Positions 8,850 through 17,133 of a DNA stretch of 64,000 nt are shown here, piece after piece. The stretch comes from Catenulispora sp. GP43 (GTDB lineage Bacteria; Actinomycetota; Actinomycetes; Streptomycetales; Catenulisporaceae), in the NCBI RefSeq assembly GCF_041260665.1, contig NZ_JBGCCT010000001.1, positions 1-64,000 of the forward strand, read 5' to 3'. The position numbers and the translations under genes were made by a program. The notes under the pieces are model-generated. The model saw nothing but the letters and a program-made list of their open reading frames with translations. It was not told the DNA's origin and made no database searches. Position 1 is the first letter of the stretch. Each line of letters opens with the position of its first letter.

Positions 8850-11800
8850 CGGTGGCCTCCCTGCCGGTAGTCGTCGGTCTCGAAGTCGGGGCGCTCGTAT
8901 TCGCCGGTGCCGGGGCGCAGGTAGCCGCCGTACGCTTCGGGGTTCTCGTACTCGCCGCTGTACTCGACGGCGCCGTACTCGTGGTTGCCGTATTCGGTAC
9001 CGGCATATTCAGTACCGGCGTACTCGGTACCGGCGTATTCACCGCTGCCGTACCCGGGTGCCTGGTGCTGCGCATAGGGATCTGGTTGCTGCTGCGCATA
9101 TGCGTCCGGCTGCTGTGCGTACGGATCGTGTTGGTACTGCTGCGCGTACGGATCCGGCTGCACGTACTGCTCTTGCTGGTATTGCTCTTGTGGGTACTGT
9201 TCTTGCTGGTACTGCTCCTGCGGGTACTGCTCCTGCTGCTGGTACTGGTCGTACCCGCCCTCGTATTCGTTCTGATAAGCGGGATAGTCGGCCTCGGCCT
9301 GCGGAACGAGTTCCGGCTCCGGTTCGAGCTCGGGCTCGGCCTCCTGCTCGCGGCTGTGCTGGCCGGGCAGGCTCGGCGGGACGTAGTCGTCGGCCTCGGA
9401 GGCCGGACCCCGGTTCTCCGCCCGGCTGCCCGTCGGCAGCGCCATGATCAGTGCGAACAGGAAGATCAAGCCCTCGGCCACCAGCCACACGGTGCGCGAC
9501 ATGTCCGAGTACGTGACGGTCACCGTGCCGCCGGCGGCCGGCAGCTGGAAGCCCTGCGCCCAGCCGTCGATCGTGACCCGTGGCAGGTCGGTCCCGTTCA
9601 TCCGCGCCGACCAGTTGCTGTCCGCGTCCTCGGCGAGCACCAGCTGGCGGCCGTCCTGGCCGGCGGCCACGGTCGCCTTCATCGTGCGGTCGCCGGCGCT
9701 GATCTGCTGCAGCGCCTTGGGGTCCGTGGTGCCGGGACCGCGCAGCGAGAGCCGGGAGGCCGGGTTGGAGATCATCCAGAGGTTGACGCCCTGGATCTGC
9801 GACTGCCGGTTCAGGCCGGGGGTGGCGTCGAGGATGTGGACGTAGTCCGGGCTCAGCGTCTTCATGCCGACCACGTAGCGGACGCCCAGGGACGCCAGCC
9901 CCTGCAGCTCGCTGCCGCCGGAGTCCGAGAGCAGGCCGCCGACCAGGGTGTTGATCCGGGCGGCGTCGGCCGCCGGGACCTGGTAGTCGGCGTCGCCGAG
10001 GCTGGCGCCGTTGTCCCGGACGATGCCGTAGCCGATCACGGTCTGCGCGCCGGAGCCCAGGATCAGGGCCCGCGGCTGGTCGGGCATCTGGGACTGCACC
10101 GAGACCACCGCCGGGCGGAAGTCCGCGGTGGCCCGCTGGACCGGTCCGGCGACGCCGTGGGTGATCCACCAGCCCGCCGCGGCGACCGGGGTGGCGACCG
10201 CGGCCAGCGTCACCACCAGCGCGGCCGGCTGGCGCCAGCTCAGCTGCGAGGCCTGGAAGTAGTCGCGCGCGCCCTCGGCGCCGATCACCGCGGCCACGAT
10301 CAGGCCGAAGCCGATCGCCGCGGTCGGCACGCCACTCCAGGGCTGCTGCGGCAGGCCGCCGGCCAGGCCGGTCGGGCGCACCTGGAGCGCCAGCAGCCCG
10401 GCGGCGAAGCCGGCCAGCGCCAGCGTCCAGCCGGCGAAGCTCAGGCGGCGGCGCGGGCCGCTGCGCAGCAGGCCGGCCAGGCCGGCGAGGAACAGGCCGC
10501 CGGTGAACCAGTAGGTGTAGGTGCCCGGGCCGCCGGGGTTGGCCAGCAGCAGGTGCGTGGGGTCCGGCTGGGTGCCGGGCACCGGCGGCAGGCCGGGCTC
10601 CAGCAGGAACGCCGCCGGGTGCTTGACCAGCTGCAGCGACCACGGCATGAGCACCGCGATCGGCGTCACGAGCAGGATCGCCAGGCGGACCAGCACGGTG
10701 GCGAAGTCGGCGGTGGAGCGCCAGAACACGGTCAGCGTGGCGCCGGCGGCGAGCACCGCGGCCAGCACCCAGATGATCGGGGCGAACGCCATGGCGATGG
10801 CGATCGCGAAGGCGGCCGGCCATGCGGCGCGCACAGAACCCTTACGTCCCGGTCCGCCTATGGCGAGCAGCACGCCGGAGGCCGCCAGAGGCAGCAGCGT
10901 GATGCCGACCGCCGAGCCCAGCCGGCCGCCGGAGATCGCGCCGGTGGCCGCGGGCAGCAGCGCGTAGGCGGCCGCTCCCCAGACCCGCATGGCGCTGGAG
11001 GAGACGGTGCGCTTGAGGACCGCGTAGGCGGTGAGTCCGGACAACGGCACGGAGCCGAGCAACAGGACCGTCACCGCAAGGCTGGCGTGGCCGAACAGCA
11101 GCGTGCCGAGCAGGGCCACGACCGCCAGGTACGGCGGCGCCGGGGAAGTGGAGCCGGTGGCCACACCGTGCCAGGGGGCCAGGAAGTCGTGCCAGAGGTC
11201 GGTGGCGCCGTTGGGCGCGGGCAGCAGGGCGCCGCCCATGAGGCGGCCGCCGGTCAGCAGGTTCCGCGCGGACACCATCATCACGACGGTCAGCGCCAGC
11301 CACACGAAGTTGCCGGGCATCCGGACCGCGCGGATCAGCCACGGCGTCCCGGAGTCGAAGGACTCGGCCTCCTCGGAGACCGGGCCGCTCTCGATGGAGC
11401 CGCTGGTGGCCTCCTCGTCGCGCTGGTTCCGGGAGCGGAAGCCCTCGAACGCGTCCTCGAAGGTGTGGCGGAAGACCTGCAGCCGCGAGGGGAACAGTCC
11501 GGACAGGTCCACCGGGCCCTGCGCCCTGGTGCGCGCCCGCGCACGCCGGGCGCGCACGATGCGGTCCAGGCGGCCGGCGTAGGCCAGGGCCGCCAGGACC
11601 TCGTCCGCCGCCGTCAGCGGGGCCTTGTTGAGCACCAGGCCGATCGCGCGCAGCAGCGACCAGAAGAACAGGCGCAGGAACGTCAGTATCGGGAAGCGGC
11701 CGGTGTGGTTGACGGTGACCGCGTACAGCGCGTGCTGGCGGTCCTCGAAGTGCGGCCGCGAGACGCCGGCGCTGATCCGCCGCTCGCCGCGGGCGGCCGC

Positions 11801-12658
11801 CTCGGCGTGCCAGAACACCGCCTTGGGCGCGGTGAGCACCTCGTAGCCGGCGTTGTTCGCGCGCCAGCAGAAGTCCAGGTCGTCGCGGAACATCGGGATG
11901 GCGCGGTCGAAGCCGCGCAGCCGGTCCCAGACCTCGCGCCGGATGAGCATGCCGGCGCTGGACACCGAGAGCACCGGGGTCGGCTCGGCGTGCTGGCCCT
12001 GGTCGTGCTCGCCGTCCTCCAGGCCGGTCCAGCGGCGGCCGTCGGCGGTGACGGTGACGCCGACCTCGAGCAGCTGCTCGCGGTCGACCCAGCCGCGGAT
12101 CTTGGGGCCGATGACGCCCGCGGCGGGATTGCGGTCCCCCACCTCCAGCAGCCGCAGCAGGGCGTCGGGGGCGGGCTCGGAGTCGTCGTGCAGCAGCCAC
12201 AGCCACTCCACCACCTGGCCGTCGCCGCGGCCGTAGAGGTCGAAGTCGGCGACCGGGGCGGCCTTGAGCGCGTGGTTCACCGCGGTGCCGAAACCGGTGT
12301 TGCGCTTGGTATGCAGCACCGACTCCGGGCCGAGGTTCTCGTCCAGGATGGCCAGGGAGTCGTCCTTGGAACCGGTGTCCACGGCCAGGACCCGCTGGGG
12401 CGCGCGCAGCTGCCCGAGCAGGCCCTTGAGGGAGTCGTCCAGCCAGCGCGCGCCGTCGTGGGCGACGATCACGGCGGTGACCACGTGGTTCGGGAAGGCG
12501 TTGACCGCCGCCTCGGCGGCGGCCCGGCGGCGGGCCTCGACGTCGGCCACGGCGAACTGCCCGGTCCCGCCGGGCTGTGCGCCGTAGGCCCCGGCGGGGA
12601 ACTGGCCGGTGGCGGCCAGGCCGCCGGTGCGGTATCCGGACTCTGGGTACTGGGACAT
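8846..12658 (-). CDS. giant GT2 family membrane glycosyltransferase with Tyr/Gln-rich tail
   Basis: 1270-aa protein. Residues 55-330 form a GT-A (family 2) domain with VTAVIVAHDGARWLDDSLKG, the diphosphate/metal motif HDDS at 157-160 and a later FRDDLDFCWRANNAGYEV acceptor segment. Residues of about 450-900 form a polytopic membrane region with many hydrophobic helices, then a periplasmic stretch, a last helix near 1070 and a cytoplasmic tail of about 190 residues. The tail is low-complexity: QEQYPQEQYQ-type repeats, QPDPYAQ units and three EYAGT repeats. Synteny with whiB, manB and manC points to a mannose-related cell-envelope transferase. Donor and acceptor are unknown. Confidence 0.87.
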   Translation of the reverse strand: MSQYPESGYRTGGLAATGQFPAGAYGAQPGGTGQFAVADVEARRRAAAEAAVNAFPNHVVTAVIVAHDGARWLDDSLKGLLGQLRAPQRVLAVDTGSKDDSLAILDENLGPESVLHTKRNTGFGTAVNHALKAAPVADFDLYGRGDGQVVEWLWLLHDDSEPAPDALLRLLEVGDRNPAAGVIGPKIRGWVDREQLLEVGVTVTADGRRWTGLEDGEHDQGQHAEPTPVLSVSSAGMLIRREVWDRLRGFDRAIPMFRDDLDFCWRANNAGYEVLTAPKAVFWHAEAAARGERRISAGVSRPHFEDRQHALYAVTVNHTGRFPILTFLRLFFWSLLRAIGLVLNKAPLTAADEVLAALAYAGRLDRIVRARRARARTRAQGPVDLSGLFPSRLQVFRHTFEDAFEGFRSRNQRDEEATSGSIESGPVSEEAESFDSGTPWLIRAVRMPGNFVWLALTVVMMVSARNLLTGGRLMGGALLPAPNGATDLWHDFLAPWHGVATGSTSPAPPYLAVVALLGTLLFGHASLAVTVLLLGSVPLSGLTAYAVLKRTVSSSAMRVWGAAAYALLPAATGAISGGRLGSAVGITLLPLAASGVLLAIGGPGRKGSVRAAWPAAFAIAIAMAFAPIIWVLAAVLAAGATLTVFWRSTADFATVLVRLAILLVTPIAVLMPWSLQLVKHPAAFLLEPGLPPVPGTQPDPTHLLLANPGGPGTYTYWFTGGLFLAGLAGLLRSGPRRRLSFAGWTLALAGFAAGLLALQVRPTGLAGGLPQQPWSGVPTAAIGFGLIVAAVIGAEGARDYFQASQLSWRQPAALVVTLAAVATPVAAAGWWITHGVAGPVQRATADFRPAVVSVQSQMPDQPRALILGSGAQTVIGYGIVRDNGASLGDADYQVPAADAARINTLVGGLLSDSGGSELQGLASLGVRYVVGMKTLSPDYVHILDATPGLNRQSQIQGVNLWMISNPASRLSLRGPGTTDPKALQQISAGDRTMKATVAAGQDGRQLVLAEDADSNWSARMNGTDLPRVTIDGWAQGFQLPAAGGTVTVTYSDMSRTVWLVAEGLIFLFALIMALPTGSRAENRGPASEADDYVPPSLPGQHSREQEAEPELEPEPELVPQAEADYPAYQNEYEGGYDQYQQQEQYPQEQYQQEQYPQEQYQQEQYVQPDPYAQQYQHDPYAQQPDAYAQQQPDPYAQHQAPGYGSGEYAGTEYAGTEYAGTEYGNHEYGAVEYSGEYENPEAYGGYLRPGTGEYERPDFETDDYRQGGHR
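8991..9041 (-). repeat. 15-bp tandem repeat encoding EYAGT units
   Basis: Three consecutive 15-base units encode EYAGT EYAGT EYAGT in the tail of the giant glycosyltransferase. Synonymous differences between the units indicate that the peptide repeat is maintained. Confidence 0.8.
9160..9245 (-). repeat. 12-bp tandem repeats encoding (P/Q)QEQY units
   Basis: About seven imperfect 12-base units encode alternating PQEQ-Y and QQEQ-Y peptides in the same C-terminal tail. Length variation between strains would be expected here. Confidence 0.75.
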
Positions 12659-12792
12659 GCTGCGCTGGCACCGGCTCCGGTCTCGGGAATCCCCGCTCGG
12701 GGGCGGACTGAGGGACCACCATACGCGAGGGTTCGAGGATGCTGACCGGCTATGCCGTTATGCCCGAATTGCGTTCCCGGGCAAGGAGAAAG

Positions 12793-12854
12793 CGGCCGCG
12801 GAGCACTTACTGAAGAGTCCTCCACAGGTCCTGTTCAGTAAGTCTCCGCGGCCG
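12793..12854 (-). terminator. long stem-loop between whiB and the giant GT2 gene
   Basis: Arms CGGCCGCGGAGCACTTACTGA/A and the complementary segment at 12834-12854 pair over about 21 bases with one bulge, around a 19-base loop. It lies 79 bases after the whiB stop and 134 bases before the GT2 start, both on the minus strand. Only a short T-rich run (CTTTCTCC) follows. Most likely the whiB terminator, possibly an attenuator for the downstream gene. Confidence 0.65.
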
Positions 12855-12932
12855 ACGGATCCCGGGCGAACCGGTCATACCGGTATCGCGCGGCCGGCCA
12901 TTCCGCTGGTCATGCCGGTGTCATACCGCTGG

Positions 12933-13244
12933 TCACACGGCGGCGCGCTTAAGCCGTCTGCGCTCCCGCTCGGACAGCCCGCCCCAGATCCCGAAGCGCT
13001 CGTCGTTGGACAGCGCGTAGGACAGGCACTCGGCCTTGACCTCGCAGTTGAGGCAGATCTTCTTCGCCTCCCGGGTCGACCCGCCCTTCTCCGGGAAGAA
13101 GGACTCGGGGTCGGTCTGCGCGCACAGCGCGCGGGACTGCCAACCGCGGTCCTCGTCGACCCCGTTGTGGAGCGGGTAGATGCGGTACACCTCGGCGTGA
13201 CAAGCCTCTTCCGCGCCCTCTGTGTTCTCCGCGGCCTCGGCCAC
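12933..13244 (-). CDS. whiB: WhiB-family iron-sulfur transcription regulator
   Basis: 103 aa from GTG at 13244, chosen because a perfect AGGAGG lies seven bases upstream (13252-13257). Four cysteines that bind the [4Fe-4S] cluster are at 41, 64, 67 and 73 (LCAQTD, then CLNCEVKAEC), the GIWGG turn is at 85-89, and the basic DNA-contact tail RERRRLKRAAV follows. An extra Cys15 lies in the variable N-terminus. The neighbours (giant GT2, DUF5719, manB on one side; fbiA/fbiB on the other) match Streptomyces whiB and mycobacterial whiB2/whmD, which control septation for sporulation or division. Orthology is inferred from synteny and motifs. Confidence 0.92.
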   Translation of the reverse strand: MAEAAENTEGAEEACHAEVYRIYPLHNGVDEDRGWQSRALCAQTDPESFFPEKGGSTREAKKICLNCEVKAECLSYALSNDERFGIWGGLSERERRRLKRAAV

Positions 13245-13322
13245 CGCAACGCCTCCTGGCCCTACCTTGTCCGCACAGAAGAAGATCACTCCCCGTGCGG
13301 AGATCATCACGACACGTTTGAA

Positions 13323-13352
13323 ATTACACGCGCGTCATTACCGGGCCGTCAA
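13323..13352 (-). promoter_or_regulatory. candidate whiB promoter
   Basis: On the minus strand, -35 TTGACG (13347-13352) and -10 TGTAAT (13323-13328) are separated by 18 bases, placing transcription about 70 bases upstream of the whiB GTG. Confidence 0.5.
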
Positions 13353-13462
13353 GCCGGGATCTGGTAGCGACCATGCGATTCACCTGTTGGAGCTAATACG
13401 CGCCCCCACCATGCGGACGCCGCTTGACAGCGGCACCGGTCGCCGGATGGGGTGGGGGCATC

Positions 13463-13600
13463 ATGAACGCACGCATCGTGACCGCCGAGCGCCGCCGGGG
13501 CCTTGCCCCCGCCGCCGCGCTGGTCACCGGTGCGCGCGCCGCGATGGACGCCATGGAGTCCTGTCGCGGTCTGTGTTGTCGCTGTCGCTGTCACAGCTGA
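13463..13600 (+). CDS. possible 45-aa cysteine-rich small protein or leader peptide
   Basis: A 45-codon frame beginning at ATG, with a GGTGGGGG stretch just upstream. The C-terminus reads ESCRGLCCRCRCHS, five cysteines in ten residues, just before the stop. It lies in the 423-base gap between divergent whiB and the 74-aa gene that precedes fbiA. Cysteine-rich upstream ORFs that attenuate downstream genes are known in actinobacteria. Codon use is compatible with coding, but in GC-rich DNA such frames occur by chance, so this is a candidate only. Confidence 0.3.
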   Translation: MNARIVTAERRRGLAPAAALVTGARAAMDAMESCRGLCCRCRCHS

Positions 13601-13667
13601 CCGAACCCACAGACCCGACCGTTGCCCGGCCCGTCGGAGGCCGGACGTCCTTGCGGAGTTTTCCCCC

Positions 13668-13892
13668 ATGCCGGACCAGGCTTCCCCGGCGGCGACCGCC
13701 GGCCTCACGTTCTCCCACGACGCGCTCGCGCCGGACCTGCTCGCGCTGTTCCTCGGCGCCACCCCGCACCCGGACATCGTGATCCCCGAACCCACGGTGA
13801 CGATCGCCGATCTCGCCGCCGCGGCGCGCGCCGACGGGCTGGCGGCCGCCGGTCTGCGGTGGGACGCAGCCCGGCAGCGCTTCGCCTCCTGA
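13668..13892 (+). CDS. small hypothetical protein upstream of fbiA
   Basis: 74 aa from ATG at 13668, with a GCGGAG ribosome-binding site about ten bases upstream. The reading frame is open further upstream, but that part has a low-complexity Arg/Pro composition unlike a protein. The sequence (GLTFSHDALAPDLLALFLGA, then IADLAAAARADGLAAAGLRW) looks like a small helical protein; no family recognised. It ends 12 bases before the fbiA start, so it is probably co-transcribed with the F420 genes. Confidence 0.55.
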   Translation: MPDQASPAATAGLTFSHDALAPDLLALFLGATPHPDIVIPEPTVTIADLAAAARADGLAAAGLRWDAARQRFAS

Positions 13893-13904
13893 AATACTGT
13901 TCGC

Positions 13905-14879
13905 ATGCGCATCACAGCCCTTGCCGGAGGCGTCGGCGGAGCCCGCTTCCTCCGCGGCCTGCTCGCGGCCGCCCCCGAGGCCGACGTCACCGTGATCGGC
14001 AACGTCGGCGACGACATGACCATGCACGGCCTGCGGATCTGTCCGGACCTGGACACCGTCATGTACACCCTCGGCGGCGGGATCCACGAGGGGCAGGGCT
14101 GGGGCCGGGTCGACGAGACCTTCGGGGTGGCCGACGAGCTGAAGGCGTACGGCGTGGGCCCGGACTGGTTCACGCTCGGCGACAAGGACATCGCCACGCA
14201 CCTGGTGCGCACGCAGATGATGGGCGCCGGCTACCCGCTGTCGGCGGTCACCGAGGCCCTGTGCACCCGCTGGGAGCTCCCGGTGCGGCTGCTGCCCTCC
14301 ACCGACGAGCGGGTCGAGACCCACGTCGTGGTCGACGACGCCGAGGCCCCGGGCGGGCGCCGCGCAGTCCACTTCCAGGAGTACTGGGTCCGGATGCACG
14401 CGCCCGACGCACGGGCCGTCGTCTCGGTCGGCGTGGAGCACGCCAAGCCGGCCCCGGGCGTACTGGAGGCGATCGCCGAGGCGGACGTGATCGTGCTGCC
14501 GCCGTCGAACCCGGTGGTGTCGGTCGGCACCATCCTGGCGATCCCGGGCATCCGGGAGGCCGTGGCCGGCGCTTCGGCCCCGGTGGTGGGCCTGTCGCCG
14601 ATCGTCGGCGGCGGCCCGGTGCGCGGCATGGCCGACAAGGTGCTGGCCGCGGTCGGGGTGCAGGTGTCGGCGGCGGCCGTCGCCCGGCACTACGGCGCGG
14701 ACCTGCTGGACGGCTGGCTCGTCGACGCCGACGCGGACGCCGCGGCGGTCGCCGAGGTCGAGGCCGCCGGCATCGCCTGCCGCGCGGTCCCGCTGATGAT
14801 GTCCTCGCCGGAGGCGACGCGGGCGATGGCGCGGGCGGCGCTGGACCTGGCCGCCGAGATCTCCTCGAACCAGCGCTGA
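13905..14879 (+). CDS. fbiA: 2-phospho-L-lactate (phosphoenolpyruvyl) transferase, F420 biosynthesis
   Basis: 324-aa CofD/FbiA protein. It transfers the phospholactyl or phosphoenolpyruvyl moiety from its guanosine-diphospho carrier onto the deazaflavin Fo, making (dehydro)F420-0. The N-terminal Rossmann-type loop LAGGVGGARFLRGL, the GNVGDDMTMHGLRICPDLDT segment and the LPPSNPVVSVGTIL motif are diagnostic. Length is normal. It lies three bases upstream of fbiB and beside whiB, the same neighbourhood as in mycobacteria and Streptomyces. Confidence 0.95.
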   Translation: MRITALAGGVGGARFLRGLLAAAPEADVTVIGNVGDDMTMHGLRICPDLDTVMYTLGGGIHEGQGWGRVDETFGVADELKAYGVGPDWFTLGDKDIATHLVRTQMMGAGYPLSAVTEALCTRWELPVRLLPSTDERVETHVVVDDAEAPGGRRAVHFQEYWVRMHAPDARAVVSVGVEHAKPAPGVLEAIAEADVIVLPPSNPVVSVGTILAIPGIREAVAGASAPVVGLSPIVGGGPVRGMADKVLAAVGVQVSAAAVARHYGADLLDGWLVDADADAAAVAEVEAAGIACRAVPLMMSSPEATRAMARAALDLAAEISSNQR

Positions 14880-14882
14880 CCG

Positions 14883-16109
14883 ATGGCCGACTCCTCCTAC
14901 ACGGTGCACGCCGTCGGCGGCATCCCCGAGGTCGGACCCGGCGACGACGTGGCGGCGCTGATCGGCGCCGCGGTCACCGCCTCCGGGCTGGGCCTGCGGG
15001 ACGGCGACATCCTGTGCGTCACCTCCAAGATCCTGTCCAAGGCCGAGGGCCGGGTGGTCCGGGCCGACGACCGCGAGGCCGCGATCGACGCCGAGATGGT
15101 GCGCCTGGTGGCGCGCCGCGGGCCGACCCGGATCGTGCAGACGCGGCACGGCTTCGTGATGGCCGCGGCCGGCGTGGACGCCTCCAACACCCCGGCCGGG
15201 ACGGTGCTGCTGCTGCCCGAGGATCCAGACGGCTCGGCACGGGACATCGCCGACGCGCTGCGGGACCGGTTCGGCGTCTCGGTGGGCGTGATCGTGACCG
15301 ACACCTTCGGGCGGCCGTGGCGGGAGGGCCAGACCGATGTGGCCATCGGCTGCGCCTACCTCAGCGCGCTCATGGACCACCGCGGCACGATTGACGCCTT
15401 CGGCAACGAGCTGCTGGTGACGGCCGCGGCCACGGCCGACGAGCTGGCCGGGGCCGGCGAGGTGGTGAAGGGCAAGGCCGACGGCGTGCCGGTCGCGGTG
15501 ATCCGCGGGCTGGGCGACCTGGTGACCGCGGAGCCCGGACTCGGCGTCCGGCCGCTGATCCGGTCCGCGGAGAACGACATGTTCTCGCTCGGGACCACCG
15601 AGGCGATGCGCGAGGGGGTGCTGCGGCGCCGGACGACGCGGTGGTTCGCCTCGGATCCGGTGTCCGGGGAGACGGTGCGCGGCGCTGTGGCCGCCGCGTT
15701 GACCGCCCCAGCTCCTTTGTCCGCTTCCGCCACCGAGAGCGGGACGACGCCGTGGCGGTTCGTGCTGGTGGAATCCGAGACCGGGCGCAAGGCGTTCGCC
15801 AGCGCGTTGGCCGACTCTGTTCTTGAGGCCGCGCCTTATCTGGTCGTCCCCTGTTATCTCGCTACAGCGTCCGTGAGTACGGAGCTCCTCACAGCGTCGC
15901 TCGGCGCTGCCGTGGAGAACTTCCTGGTCACGCTCTCGGCCGACGGCATCGGTTCTACATGGATGAACGCAGACTCTGACTCCGTCAGGGAACTCTTAGC
16001 GCTTCCCGACGGATGGGAACCGCTGGGAGTCATCGCTATAGGGAAACCCGCAGAGGCGCCGACTCCGGCAGCTCTGCGGGATCCCGAGGACTTCATCGCT
16101 GTGCGCTGA
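14883..16109 (+). CDS. fbiB: F420-0:gamma-glutamyl ligase fused to nitroreductase-like domain
   Basis: 408-aa bifunctional protein. The N-terminal CofE domain (about 1-245), with [19 protein letters not shown] and [19 protein letters not shown], adds glutamates to F420-0 using GTP. The C-terminal part (about 285-400) is a shortened FMN/nitroreductase fold ([54 protein letters not shown]) that in mycobacterial FbiB reduces dehydro-F420 and extends the glutamate tail. It is about 40 residues shorter than the mycobacterial protein, the difference lying around the domain linker. It follows fbiA after three bases, so the pair is an operon. Confidence 0.93.
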   Translation: MADSSYTVHAVGGIPEVGPGDDVAALIGAAVTASGLGLRDGDILCVTSKILSKAEGRVVRADDREAAIDAEMVRLVARRGPTRIVQTRHGFVMAAAGVDASNTPAGTVLLLPEDPDGSARDIADALRDRFGVSVGVIVTDTFGRPWREGQTDVAIGCAYLSALMDHRGTIDAFGNELLVTAAATADELAGAGEVVKGKADGVPVAVIRGLGDLVTAEPGLGVRPLIRSAENDMFSLGTTEAMREGVLRRRTTRWFASDPVSGETVRGAVAAALTAPAPLSASATESGTTPWRFVLVESETGRKAFASALADSVLEAAPYLVVPCYLATASVSTELLTASLGAAVENFLVTLSADGIGSTWMNADSDSVRELLALPDGWEPLGVIAIGKPAEAPTPAALRDPEDFIAVR

Positions 16110-16112
16110 CCT

Positions 16113-16547
16113 TCACAGCGCCGGAGCCGGCTCCCCCACCCGGAACACCGGCCGCACCGTCAGCTCGCTGATCCGCCAGCCCTCGGCGGTCCGCACCACC
16201 TTGTTGCGGTACTCCCCGACGAGGACGCGGACCGGCTCGGGGCTGTCGGTGTGCCCGAACGCACCGGTCACGTAGGCGCGCACCGTGCCGGTGTCCCCCT
16301 CGACCTTCACCAGGACGCTGTTGAACTGGTGCGCCAGGCGCTCGTAGCCCTCGTGGTTCGCGCGCGCCTGCTCGATCAGCGCCTGGCGCCCTTCCTTGGT
16401 CCCGCCGGGGGTGGTCCCCACGACGTCCTCGGTGAGGACCTCCTTCAGCCCGTCGAAGTCGTGCTCGTCCAGGCAGCGGCCCAGGCTCACGAACAGGTCG
16501 GTGATCTCCGCGCGGTCCGCCAGGGTCTGGATGTCGTAGCCGGTCAT
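16113..16547 (-). CDS. SnoaL-like / NTF2-fold protein
   Basis: 144 aa from ATG at 16545-16547, with a GGGGAG ribosome-binding site. The sequence shows the cone-shaped NTF2/SnoaL pattern: an N-terminal helix (ADRAEITDLFVSLGRCLDEHDFDGLKEVLTEDV), a central NSVLVKVEGDTGTVRAYV strand and a final VGEYRNKVVRTAEGWRISEL strand pair. Such proteins are small isomerases, cyclases or hydrolases, or ligand binders. It diverges from the MarR gene over three operator-like palindromes, so it is the likely MarR target. Substrate unknown. Confidence 0.8.
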   Translation of the reverse strand: MTGYDIQTLADRAEITDLFVSLGRCLDEHDFDGLKEVLTEDVVGTTPGGTKEGRQALIEQARANHEGYERLAHQFNSVLVKVEGDTGTVRAYVTGAFGHTDSPEPVRVLVGEYRNKVVRTAEGWRISELTVRPVFRVGEPAPAL

Positions 16548-16569
16548 CGTCGTCTCCCCATCAACCAAT

Positions 16570-16621
16570 CGTTGGCTCGGCCAACGTTTTGTTGGCAAGG
16601 CCAATGTTGGTCCGACCAACG
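16570..16621. promoter_or_regulatory. three MarR-type operator palindromes
   Basis: Three 17-base palindromes of form (C/T)GTTGG-N5-CCAA(C/T)G start at 16570, 16590 and 16605, all between the divergent SnoaL-like and MarR genes. The first is a perfect dyad; the other two have one mismatch per half. Spacing and symmetry fit dimeric MarR binding and autoregulation. Confidence 0.75.
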
Positions 16622-16659
16622 ACTTCTGTCAACCCGTCGGCCCGAAGTAGGCTGCGGCC

Positions 16660-17133
16660 ATGGACCCGCTCAGCACCCCCGCCCGCCTCTACAGCCGCGC
16701 GACCTGGCTGTTGGGCCAGACCTCGAACCAGGGGCACCGGCTGATCGGCGAGCGGATGCACGCCACCGGCGTGCCGAGCCGGTCGTACTACGCGCTGCTG
16801 GCCGCGCTCGCCGAGAGCGGCCCGACCAGCCAGGCCGACCTCGGGCGGCGCACCGGGCTGGACCGCAGCGACGTCACCGCGGCGGTCACGGACCTGGAAG
16901 GGCACGGCTACCTGGAACGCGCGCCGGACCCGGCGGACCGGCGGCGGAACCTGGTGCGCATCACCGAGGAGGGCGAGAAGTTCCTCGGCGGGCTGGACAA
17001 GGAGCTGGACGCCGCGCAGGAGGAACTGTTGGCTCCGCTATCGCCCGGCGAGCGGGAAGCCTTGATGGCGATGCTGGCGCGGCTGGTGGAGCACCACACC
17101 GGCCTCAGGATCAGCGGTACAGAAGAGCGCTGA
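16660..17133 (+). CDS. MarR family transcriptional regulator
   Basis: 157-aa winged-helix regulator. Helices around 25-50 and the HTH (TSQADLGRRTGLDRSDVTAAVTDLEGHGYL, about 56-85) are followed by the wing DPADRRRNLVRITEEG, the classic MarR signature. It diverges from the SnoaL-like gene with three palindromes in the gap, so it probably represses both. Its last 23 bases overlap the end of the convergent DNA glycosylase gene. Ligand unknown. Confidence 0.9.
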   Translation: MDPLSTPARLYSRATWLLGQTSNQGHRLIGERMHATGVPSRSYYALLAALAESGPTSQADLGRRTGLDRSDVTAAVTDLEGHGYLERAPDPADRRRNLVRITEEGEKFLGGLDKELDAAQEELLAPLSPGEREALMAMLARLVEHHTGLRISGTEER

